A stretch of DNA of 12,144 bases, from NCBI GenBank assembly GCA_022729775.1, contig DZBA01000014.1, positions 1 through 12,144 of the forward strand, read 5' to 3'. This document shows, piece after piece, positions 6,161 through 12,067 of this stretch (positions are counted from its first letter, which is position 1; each line of letters opens with the position of its first letter). The position numbers were made by a program, and so were the translations under genes. The notes beneath the pieces were generated by a model that ran no database searches, was not told where the DNA came from, and saw only the letters and a program-made list of their open reading frames with translations. This DNA is from Anaerolinea thermophila (GTDB taxonomy: Bacteria; Chloroflexota; Anaerolineae; Anaerolineales; Villigracilaceae).

Positions 6161-7122
6161 AGTGGGTTTGTAACCGGGCTGCGCGGCGCAGCGTTGATAT
6201 CTATCTCGATGGCGGAAAGTAGAATTTGAATGGCAAGGATGACAGAAAGCGTGGGCAGGATGACTGTGCCGGTTGGCGCGGGGATTCCCATCTCGTAATA
6301 TTGAATCCATTTAATAATGCCGAAGACCAACCCGAAGATCAAAAGCGGAATGCCAACCAGCAAATAGATTGACATCATGGAAAAATCGAAAATGAAATAT
6401 CTTAAGATAATGCGGCGGATGAGCGTGCGCGTAAGTTTGAGCGGAAACTCGAACAGCACGCGCTGAATGGACATGCTGGAAACTTCATCGCGATAACGCG
6501 CCGGGATGGGGACATCCATCACATAGGCGTCGAGCAAATACAAATGCGAGAGCATGGAGGTCTCGAAATAATAACGGCGGTCAATCTCGTCGAAGGGCAG
6601 CTGCGCGAGGACTTCCGCGCGGACGGCAAAGAATCCGTTGGTAGGGTCGAAGATATTCCAATACCCTGTTGCGGCTTTGGTGAGAAAACTCAAGCCAAGA
6701 TTCCCCACGCGGCGGACAAGCGGCATTTGTTGCAGCGAATGAAAATCGCGGAAGCGGTTTCCTTTGACATAATCTGCCCTGCCTGCGATAAGCGGCGTGA
6801 CCAGCGCGGGAATGTGCGCGGGGTCCATCTGTCCATCGCCATCGAGCTTGACGATAACCTGCGCGCCGAGTTCGAGCGCCTTTCGGAATCCCGTCAGCAT
6901 AGCGCCGCCCACACCCTGGTTTTTTTCGTGGCGGAGGAGCATAATGCGCCCGTCCGTTTGCGCTGCGCGCAAAACAATTTCAGAGGACGAATCCGGCGAC
7001 GCATCATCCACAACGATGATATGCCTGATAAAATTAGGCAGCCCGCGCAAAACGGATTCGATGTTCCGTTCCACGCGATACGCGGGAATTACAATTGCAG
7101 TATTGTAATTAACCAAATCCAT
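6157..7122 (-). CDS. Family 2 glycosyltransferase (dolichyl-phosphate mannose synthase-like)
   Basis: This 321-residue protein has a GT-A catalytic domain followed by two C-terminal membrane helices (about 240-262 and 280-305). Key GT2 signatures are IVIPAYR (10-16), VVDDASPD (37-44), NQGVGGAM (68-75) and the metal/nucleotide-binding LDGDGQMDP (93-101), with KGNRF further on. This layout fits enzymes that move a sugar from a nucleotide donor to a polyprenyl phosphate, or direct glycan synthases, at the inner face of the membrane. I prefer the ATG at 7122 over the in-frame ATG at 7131, because the latter overlaps a good -10 element. It is the first gene of the minus-strand series 7122 to 2700 and overlaps the methyltransferase by four bases. 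The lipid acceptor and sugar are unknown. Confidence 0.92.
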   Translation of the reverse strand: MDLVNYNTAIVIPAYRVERNIESVLRGLPNFIRHIIVVDDASPDSSSEIVLRAAQTDGRIMLLRHEKNQGVGGAMLTGFRKALELGAQVIVKLDGDGQMDPAHIPALVTPLIAGRADYVKGNRFRDFHSLQQMPLVRRVGNLGLSFLTKAATGYWNIFDPTNGFFAVRAEVLAQLPFDEIDRRYYFETSMLSHLYLLDAYVMDVPIPARYRDEVSSMSIQRVLFEFPLKLTRTLIRRIILRYFIFDFSMMSIYLLVGIPLLIFGLVFGIIKWIQYYEMGIPAPTGTVILPTLSVILAIQILLSAIEIDINAAPRSPVTNPL

Positions 7123-7129
7123 AAAAAGC

Positions 7130-7135
7130 ATTGTA
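7130..7135 (-). promoter_or_regulatory. Candidate -10 of the glycosyltransferase gene
   Basis: On the minus strand TACAAT (five of six consensus positions) ends seven bases before the ATG at 7122, so the predicted transcript would start at or within a base or two of that ATG, and there is no Shine-Dalgarno site. This is the second probable leaderless start in the window. No clear -35 is seen 15-19 bases upstream. Confidence 0.35.
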
Positions 7136-7144
7136 CTCGAAAGG

Positions 7145-7153
7145 TGATAAAAT
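7145..7153 (+). promoter_or_regulatory. Extended -10 of the signalling pair
   Basis: TGA-TAAAAT (7145-7153) is an extended -10 on the plus strand, 22 bases before the ATG at 7176, placing the transcript start near 7160. It lies within a 53-base divergent gap, back to back with the -10 of the glycosyltransferase gene, so the two promoters must overlap or compete. No matching -35 is seen, as is common for extended -10 promoters. Confidence 0.4.
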
Positions 7154-7175
7154 CGCCGTAAGGAAAAAAATTATT

Positions 7176-8348
7176 ATGACCATCGGGGAACAAATTCTCA
7201 TTGTTGAAAGTGATCCGGACATCGCTGATTTGATTGGCAGGCAGGCGCTAAAACCACTTGGCTATCAAGTGACTGTGCTGGGGGATGCAGGCTCCGCAAT
7301 CAAACACGCGCTTCAGTCCCACCCTGACCTTATCCTTGCCAACTTGAACCTGCCCGGTTTGAGCGGCAAAGATATGCTGACGGGGATGGTTTCACAGGGC
7401 GTGCAATCGCCTGTCATCGTCATCGCCGAAAAAGGTCAGGAAATGGACGCGATTCACGCGTTCCGCCTCGGCGCGTCGGACGTCATCTTCTGGCCCCTGC
7501 GCGACGCGGAAGTGGTCTCGATTGTGGAACGCGCTTTGCGCCAAACGCAAGAAACGCGCGAACGCCAAAAATTAGACCGCCAGTTGAAAACGATGAATAA
7601 CGAATTACAACGCAGGCTGCGCGATTTGACCACCATCCTTGGAACGGCAAAGGCAGTGGTTTCCATCACAGACCAGCGCGTATTATTCGATAAAATTCTC
7701 GAAAGCGCGCTGCAAGTCGCCGAAGCGGATATGTGCTGGCTGATGCTGCGCGATGAACGCAGCAATGCCTACCTGCTTCGCTCGCATCGCAACCTGCCAG
7801 ATGCCTGGGCAAAGAAAATCAATCAACCGTTGGATGACGGCATCAGCTCATTGGTTGCGCTTTCAGGCGAAAGCCTGACCATGCACGGCTCGCCTTTGCA
7901 GCGATTTAAGGTTGCCGCGCTGGGCAAGTCGGTGGGCGTTATCCCCATCAAAATTCAAAATGAAGTCATTGGTCTGCTGTTGGTGGTGCGGAGAGATGAC
8001 CGCGAAATCACCCGCGACGCGCAAACTTTGCTCGAAGCCATGGCAGACTTTGCCTCGATCTCGTTGGTCAACGCGCGTTTATTCCGCGCATTAGAGCAAA
8101 GCGTGGATACCGCCAAGAAAGGCGAACAGCATCGCTACGCCGCGCTTGAATCTGCGCGCGAATCTATTCGCAACGAAGTGCAGGCTGCGGGATATCCGCT
8201 TAACCTTGTGCTGACAGAAACACCCGGACCGCTCAATGCGGATCAGAAAAAAGCGCTGCTGATTGTGCAATCTGCGTTACAACGACTTTCACGTTCTTCT
8301 GAAAAGACCATTGTCCCAACGCAGCCAGCAGAAATAAGTCGGAAATAA
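7176..8348 (+). CDS. REC-GAF protein with a pseudo-receiver and a His-less HisKA-like end
   Basis: This 390-residue protein has a CheY-like receiver (about 5-120), a coiled-coil linker (about 120-150), a GAF sensor domain (about 150-305) and a helical C-terminus. In the receiver the phospho-accepting Asp is Asn56 (in ILANLNLPG), the conserved Thr is Ala (VIVIAEKG) and the conserved Lys before Pro is Trp (IFWPL), while acidic Glu11 is kept: a pseudo-receiver. The C-terminus (about 320-380) aligns with a HisKA dimerisation domain, including the GPLNADQKKALLIV helix, but VQAAGYPLN (335-343) stands where SHELRTPL should be. I start at the ATG at 7176, where the receiver begins; AAGGA lies about 11 bases upstream. 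Four bases separate its stop from the kinase gene, so the two probably act together; I infer a non-phosphorylated partner or scaffold. Confidence 0.88.
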   Translation: MTIGEQILIVESDPDIADLIGRQALKPLGYQVTVLGDAGSAIKHALQSHPDLILANLNLPGLSGKDMLTGMVSQGVQSPVIVIAEKGQEMDAIHAFRLGASDVIFWPLRDAEVVSIVERALRQTQETRERQKLDRQLKTMNNELQRRLRDLTTILGTAKAVVSITDQRVLFDKILESALQVAEADMCWLMLRDERSNAYLLRSHRNLPDAWAKKINQPLDDGISSLVALSGESLTMHGSPLQRFKVAALGKSVGVIPIKIQNEVIGLLLVVRRDDREITRDAQTLLEAMADFASISLVNARLFRALEQSVDTAKKGEQHRYAALESARESIRNEVQAAGYPLNLVLTETPGPLNADQKKALLIVQSALQRLSRSSEKTIVPTQPAEISRK

Positions 8349-8352
8349 TCCT

Positions 8353-9801
8353 ATGGTAAAGCGCGACTTGGTTTTGCTTGTCCTGAACCCATCTTCGATG
8401 TTGGATTTGATGGAACGCGCCTTGCGCGCGGCTGGTTTCGACGTTGCGGTTGCGAATGCTGTTTCCGCGATGAATAAATCGGTGGATGAATCGATACCGT
8501 CGTTGATCATCATTGGAGAGAATCTTGGGGGGCTGGATGGCTTTTCGATTTCAAGCGAACTTTTGGAACGTTTTCCCACGCTGCCCATCATTTTATATAC
8601 AGACCATGATACGACAGGCTTTGCCAAGTCTGTGCTTCGATTTGGTTTGAGCGGTTATCTTTATCCCCCCCTCAAGATGGACGACATCGTGGACGAGGTC
8701 AAACGCTGCCTGATACGCGCCAGAAAACTTGGTGACTGGCTGCGTAGTGAAGTGAAACGCACCACATCATCGCTTGCAGAAAAAGCGAAAATGTCCGAAG
8801 CCGAACGCTCCAAATTAGAGGCAATCATCGCCAACATTCAAGATGGCGTCATTATTCTGGATGAGGGGCATCGCGTCCTTTTTGCCAACCAGTCTGTCCG
8901 CGAAATTTTTCAGATAGAGGGAATGGATATTTCGGGCAGGGTGATTGAGGATGTTGTCTCGAACATGGATGTAAAGGCGCTGATTGTGCGCTTTGCCGAT
9001 GGTCCCTTGAAATACCACGAAGTTAACTTCGATGATGGGCGCGTCTTCAACGCGCAATATACGCCCATTCCCAACATCGGCGCGGCAGTGACCATGCAGG
9101 ATATATCCTACCTTAAAGAATTAGACCGCTTAAAGAACGATTTTATCCATACTGTCTCACATGACCTGCGCTCGCCATTGACCGCTGTGCTTGGATACAC
9201 AGAACTGATTGAACGCACCGGCACGCTAAACGACAGCCAGCAAGAATTCATGCGCCGCTTGCGGGGCAGCATTGAGCATATTACACAGTTGATCAACGAC
9301 CTGCTCGACCTGGGGCGACTGGAAGCCGGCTTCGATACGCGCCGCGAGATGATTCAATTGGACGATATATTAAAATATTCGCTGGACATGTTCGACACCG
9401 AAGTAAAGAAAAAACGGATACGACTCGTTTCGCGCATTTCCACCGACCTTCTGCCGATGCGCGCAAACCCCATCCGCATCCGCCAGATGATTGATAACCT
9501 GCTTGGCAATGCCATTAAATATACGCCAGATGACGGCATGGTCGGCGTGGAAATGTTCATGGAAGAAAAGCAGATTATCTTGAAGGTTGAAGATACGGGA
9601 CCTGGCATCCCCCCCGAAGAGCAGGGACGCATATTCGAGAAATTCTTCCGCGCTGCCAATGTCTCTGATAGCGTGCAAGGCACGGGCTTGGGGCTTGCAA
9701 TTGTCCGGTCTATTGTAGAAAGTCATCAGGGGCGCGTTTGGGTGGAATCGGCAATGGGAAAAGGCTCAGCCTTTATTGTGCTTCTCCCCGCGCAGGATTA
9801 A
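8353..9801 (+). CDS. Histidine kinase with an N-terminal pseudo-receiver (REC-PAS-HisKA-HATPase)
   Basis: This 482-residue soluble kinase has a receiver-like domain (about 5-120), a coiled linker, a PAS domain (about 155-252), HisKA (about 258-325) and HATPase_c (about 370-480). The catalytic half is complete: phospho-accepting His270 in SHDLRSPL, N-box NLLGNAIKYTP with Asn386, D-box VEDTGPGIP with Asp414, F-box and GTGLGLAI (443-450). The receiver half is not: the Asp position is Gly55 (IIIGENLGGLDG), both acidic pocket residues are lost (LNPSS, 11-15) and the Lys is Pro105; only Thr83 remains. No membrane segment is present, so it senses cytoplasmic signals through PAS or through the partner GAF protein. 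No Asp-bearing response regulator lies nearby, so its phosphotransfer target is elsewhere. Translation is coupled to the upstream gene across four bases. Confidence 0.93.
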   Translation: MVKRDLVLLVLNPSSMLDLMERALRAAGFDVAVANAVSAMNKSVDESIPSLIIIGENLGGLDGFSISSELLERFPTLPIILYTDHDTTGFAKSVLRFGLSGYLYPPLKMDDIVDEVKRCLIRARKLGDWLRSEVKRTTSSLAEKAKMSEAERSKLEAIIANIQDGVIILDEGHRVLFANQSVREIFQIEGMDISGRVIEDVVSNMDVKALIVRFADGPLKYHEVNFDDGRVFNAQYTPIPNIGAAVTMQDISYLKELDRLKNDFIHTVSHDLRSPLTAVLGYTELIERTGTLNDSQQEFMRRLRGSIEHITQLINDLLDLGRLEAGFDTRREMIQLDDILKYSLDMFDTEVKKKRIRLVSRISTDLLPMRANPIRIRQMIDNLLGNAIKYTPDDGMVGVEMFMEEKQIILKVEDTGPGIPPEEQGRIFEKFFRAANVSDSVQGTGLGLAIVRSIVESHQGRVWVESAMGKGSAFIVLLPAQD

Positions 9802-9806
9802 AATAC

Positions 9807-9837
9807 GCCGCCGCCGATTTTCATCGGCGGCGGCTTT
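9807..9837 (+). terminator. Intrinsic terminator of the signalling pair
   Basis: GCCGCCGCCGAT (9807-9818) pairs perfectly with ATCGGCGGCGGC (9823-9834) around a TTTC loop and is followed by TTT. It begins six bases after the kinase stop codon. The T tract is short but the stem is very stable. Confidence 0.85.
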
Positions 9838-9841
9838 CGCC

Positions 9842-9953
9842 AAAGGAGGAGACAAGAGAAGTGTCTTGTAATCTGCGTTGTTTCTGTCTCCGAATTGATA
9901 ATAAGGTATTTTACATTTTTTTGAAATCGCCAAATGTCACGCAACAGATGTGA
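9842..9953 (+). CDS. Possible 30-residue mini-gene with a strong ribosome site
   Basis: AAAGGAGGA (9842-9850), almost a perfect Shine-Dalgarno sequence, is followed ten bases later by GTG (9861) and an open frame of 30 codons ending in TGA (9951-9953). The peptide would start MSCNLRCFC, be basic and hydrophobic in its middle (KVFYIFLK) and contain three cysteines. It stands alone between the kinase terminator and a convergent gene, and I see no good promoter for it. The Shine-Dalgarno can pair with 9885-9891 (GGAGACA with TGTCTCC), and an alternative stem ACAAGA/TCTTGT (9852-9857, 9864-9869) holds the GTG. The coordinates include the ribosome site. This may be coincidence. Confidence 0.25.
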
Positions 9954-9955
9954 CA
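9935..9955. repeat. Dyad TGTCAC-N9-GTGACA in a convergent gap
   Basis: A perfect six-base inverted repeat with a nine-base spacer lies 17 bases beyond the stop of the minus-strand DNPH1-like gene. On the minus strand it is followed by TTTGGCGATTT, so it may act as a weak terminator for that operon; it could also be an operator-like site. Nothing else in the gap decides between these. Confidence 0.35.
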
Positions 9956-9971
9956 ATACACACCAAATACT

Positions 9972-10388
9972 TTACGGAGTATGAAGGAAAGCGCGCGCCC
10001 GGTTTAGCGCCTCTTTCACGTCTTGATATGCGTGGATGGTCAGCGCCGGGTGTGGGTTGCCTGTAATCATCTTCGAGACTTTTCTGTCTTGCTGGTGCAG
10101 GCATAAGACCGGCTTATTAAGGTTCAGCGCGTACGCGATTTCATATCCCACCCCATGTGATGGGACGCTGACTTCTGCAACCAGCGCGTCGCAGTTTTGA
10201 ATCCAATTCACGTCGCGCTCATAGACTTCGCGCGGGGCAATGACGCGCTCTTCTTCCATGACTTCGGATTCAGCAAGGTGCGAGGTGGGAATCTCATGCC
10301 CATCGGCAAGCAGCGCGGCGACAATTTCTTGATAGACAGACTCGAATTCGCGCCCGCCGGTGATGGAACAAGCAAAGTAAATATTCAT
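9972..10388 (-). CDS. DNPH1/Rcl-like 2'-deoxynucleoside 5'-phosphate N-hydrolase
   Basis: This 138-residue protein belongs to the nucleoside 2-deoxyribosyltransferase superfamily and resembles DNPH1 (Rcl), which splits the glycosidic bond of deoxynucleoside monophosphates to base and deoxyribose 5-phosphate and so clears abnormal nucleotides. Visible matches run along the whole chain: YFACSITGGR (4-13), ERDVNWIQNCDALVAEV (57-73), VPSHGVGYEIAYALNLNKP (75-93), VLCLH (94-98) and the late MITGNPHP. Asp59, Ser77 and Glu83 have the same spacing as Asp69, Ser87 and the catalytic Glu93 of rat Rcl; Thr10 stands in for Arg19. The ATG at 10388 overlaps the stop of the upstream membrane-protein gene (ATGA). 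It is the last gene of the SSB-side operon. It is cytoplasmic; the preferred base is not predictable. A transferase activity is the alternative. Confidence 0.88.
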   Translation of the reverse strand: MNIYFACSITGGREFESVYQEIVAALLADGHEIPTSHLAESEVMEEERVIAPREVYERDVNWIQNCDALVAEVSVPSHGVGYEIAYALNLNKPVLCLHQQDRKVSKMITGNPHPALTIHAYQDVKEALNRARAFLHTP

Positions 10389-11008
10389 TTTTTACCCGGT
10401 AATTTGGAGAGTATGGATTGATTCCGCTTGGGCTGCTGCGCGGCAAGCGACTCCGCGCCGCCGATGCCGGAGCGCATACTATCTATCTCGGTGCTTAATC
10501 GCATCCAATCATCCACGAGGATGACAAAGTGCGGGGTCTTGTCCTTGAAGAAAAGCGGCGAGAGAAAGATGCGCAATGTGGAAGGCGCTATGGGAAATTT
10601 CGTCAACTCTATGACAATGGCGGTCATTCCGGCAAAGAGTTCCATAATATCGGCTTGCGCTTTGGTGATGCTGTTTCTTGGGAACAACGCGCCCATGTTC
10701 GCAGAGGTGGTGCGGCGAAATCTTTTGTATGAAACATTCAAGCGTAGAAAAGGCGTGACAAGGCGGATGTATTCCGGATAAGGTTGAATATACGCGCTTT
10801 TGCGGGCAATCCATAATACGATGCTGACAAAGATGCTGAAAACGCCGATCCCGCCAATGGTCATCCAGCGCCATTCTTCCATACCCCAAAAATAAATTGC
10901 GCCCGCCAGCCCTAACAGGGCAAGTCCCAATAAAAAGATATCGGAACGCCAGCGGTCTATCATGTGGGAGTAGATGACAAGCGGGTAACGACGTCCACCT
11001 TTTGCCAT
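10385..11008 (-). CDS. Two-helix membrane protein with a PH-like cytoplasmic part
   Basis: This 207-residue protein has two adjacent membrane helices (about 24-41 and 49-68) joined by a short loop, MEEWRW, after a basic N-terminus, then about 140 soluble residues. The part from about 72 (YIQPYPEYIRLVTPFLRLNVSYKR) resembles the beta-rich start of bacterial PH domains, although I cannot assign it firmly. The C-terminus is Gln/Lys-rich and ends PGKK. The start at 11008 lies one base after the translin-like gene's stop (TAACATG) with GGAGGAAGG further upstream. It overlaps the DNPH1-like gene by four bases. I do not recognise a characterised family; the context suggests a membrane-linked partner of the nucleic-acid cluster, which is inference only. 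Confidence 0.8.
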   Translation of the reverse strand: MAKGGRRYPLVIYSHMIDRWRSDIFLLGLALLGLAGAIYFWGMEEWRWMTIGGIGVFSIFVSIVLWIARKSAYIQPYPEYIRLVTPFLRLNVSYKRFRRTTSANMGALFPRNSITKAQADIMELFAGMTAIVIELTKFPIAPSTLRIFLSPLFFKDKTPHFVILVDDWMRLSTEIDSMRSGIGGAESLAAQQPKRNQSILSKLPGKK

Positions 11009-11009
11009 G

Positions 11010-11657
11010 TTATTTGCCTTCCTCCGTTGGGGTAAGTTGCGCGCTGAGTTTGCTCATCGCCTGCGTGAGATATTCCCCGCGCAAGCTGAATGTGATGTCG
11101 CCGCGCGTTTTTTCGATGATGCCGCGCGCAAGGTCGGTTTGGCGGCGCAAGCCGTTTGTGATTGCGTCGGGATAATCCATCGTCACCAGCACGGAATAGA
11201 TTTCATCCATATAACCAAGCAGGCGTTCGGCTTCGGCGGAATAGCCATGACGGAGGATATCCAGCGTGCGGCGGCGCAGCTCGCCGACAACTTCCGCCAG
11301 TCCGTTGAGATAGGTCGCGGGTTCAACGATCAACTCGGATGGCGTTTGAAGCGGCTCATTGCGAATCAACGCGCAGGTAACGTTGGCTTCCACGTATTCT
11401 TTGAGCGCGTCCTGTGTGTATCCCGCGTAGAAAAGGTCAGGGTAGGCAGAAAGGGACGCGCGCAGCGTATCGGCGAGTTGGCGAGCTTCTTGAAGGCGCT
11501 CATTCATGACATCCGCTTCGTCGCGGTGAACAGCGCGGATGGCGAGCGAACACGCGCGGGTGAGTTGTCGCGCCTGCGCCAGCGCCTGATCGCGCGCGCT
11601 GGTACGCGCGTCGAATTTCTTTCGGATGTCTTCTGTAATTTGTTCGAGCTTGTGCAT
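11010..11657 (-). CDS. Translin/TRAX-family protein, probable RNase subunit
   Basis: This 215-residue all-helical protein matches the translin superfamily (translin and TRAX form the C3PO ribonuclease in eukaryotes; TRAX-like proteins are known in archaea). KEYVEA (86-91) mirrors the QEYVEA of human TRAX, and PATYLNGLAEVVGELRRR (113-130) mirrors VDYLLGVADLTGELMR. The acidic residues correspond: Glu87 and Glu90 to the EYVE pair, Glu122 to TRAX Asp193 and Glu126 four residues on, so a metal-dependent RNase site looks intact. LLGYMDEIY...DYPDAITNGLRR followed by TRGD is typical of prokaryotic members. I start at the ATG at 11657, four bases after the DUF3467 stop; the frame upstream is Pro/Ser-rich and overlaps that gene. 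It is probably a homo-oligomeric ring, as no second translin gene is nearby. Confidence 0.88.
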   Translation of the reverse strand: MHKLEQITEDIRKKFDARTSARDQALAQARQLTRACSLAIRAVHRDEADVMNERLQEARQLADTLRASLSAYPDLFYAGYTQDALKEYVEANVTCALIRNEPLQTPSELIVEPATYLNGLAEVVGELRRRTLDILRHGYSAEAERLLGYMDEIYSVLVTMDYPDAITNGLRRQTDLARGIIEKTRGDITFSLRGEYLTQAMSKLSAQLTPTEEGK

Positions 11658-11661
11658 TTGA

Positions 11662-12000
11662 TTAAGGTTCTTTCGGGGGGTCGGGTGGCTGCTGAAAGGG
11701 GCGGAAGAGGTTATCGGCAAGGGTGTTATTGGTCGGCATGACAATTTCACCGAATGCGGCTTCGTATCGCGCTATGTTTTCCGTCAAGGCTTTGACCAGC
11801 AGTTTGGCGCTGAGCGGCGACATCACCACGCGCGAACGAATCTTCGCCTTGCCTTCGCCGGGCAGCAGGTGGGCGAAGTCGAGAACGATGTCCGCGGGAG
11901 AGTGCGCAATGCGCGCGAGGTTGGCGTATATAATATCGAGGTCAGCGGGTAGTTCGAGAACGGGACCAGCGGGGCGTGGGGGAACAGGGGGATGGGTCAT
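11662..12000 (-). CDS. DUF3467 family protein
   Basis: This 112-residue protein has a Pro-rich N-terminus and a core of about 75 residues typical of DUF3467: YANLARIAHSPADIVLDFAH, then SRVVMSPLSAKLLVKALTEN, then IARYEAAFGEI. The family is small, widespread in bacteria and archaea and without known function. I use the ATG at 12000 (GGA six bases upstream); a TTG at 12021 is in frame but sits on the first base of the terminator-like hairpin, so it is less likely. The C-terminus is again Pro-rich (PPDPPKEP). It lies downstream of ssb and four bases before the translin-like gene, so a role linked to nucleic acids is suggested by context only. Confidence 0.87.
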   Translation of the reverse strand: MTHPPVPPRPAGPVLELPADLDIIYANLARIAHSPADIVLDFAHLLPGEGKAKIRSRVVMSPLSAKLLVKALTENIARYEAAFGEIVMPTNNTLADNLFRPFQQPPDPPKEP

Positions 12001-12020
12001 GGGAAATCCGTTAGGTAACA

Positions 12021-12060
12021 AAAGACCCTAAAGATTTTTCTAAAAATCTTTGGGGTCTTT
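12021..12060. terminator. Long hairpin between ssb and DUF3467
   Basis: Bases 12021-12039 pair with 12042-12060 in a nearly perfect 19-bp stem (one G-T pair) with the core AAAGACCC/GGGTCTTT. On the minus strand it follows the SSB stop by seven bases and is followed by TTTTGTTA, as an intrinsic terminator would be. Only about 20 bases separate it from the DUF3467 ATG, leaving no room for a separate promoter, so the downstream genes probably depend on read-through. Confidence 0.75.
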
Positions 12061-12067
12061 CATCTGT

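Noticed and set aside
6161..6310. A 50-codon N-terminal extension of the SAM methyltransferase frame.
   Set aside because: It overlaps the glycosyltransferase gene, is rich in His/Arg/Cys as shadow frames are, and the ATGA overlap at 6157-6160 gives a natural start.
6544..7161. A 205-codon plus-strand open frame opposite the glycosyltransferase.
   Set aside because: Antisense shadow; the GT2 motifs on the minus strand are decisive.
11007..11741. A 244-codon plus-strand open frame opposite the translin-like gene.
   Set aside because: It is the antisense shadow of a gene with clear family motifs; its own translation is Arg/Gly/Phe-rich with no domain.
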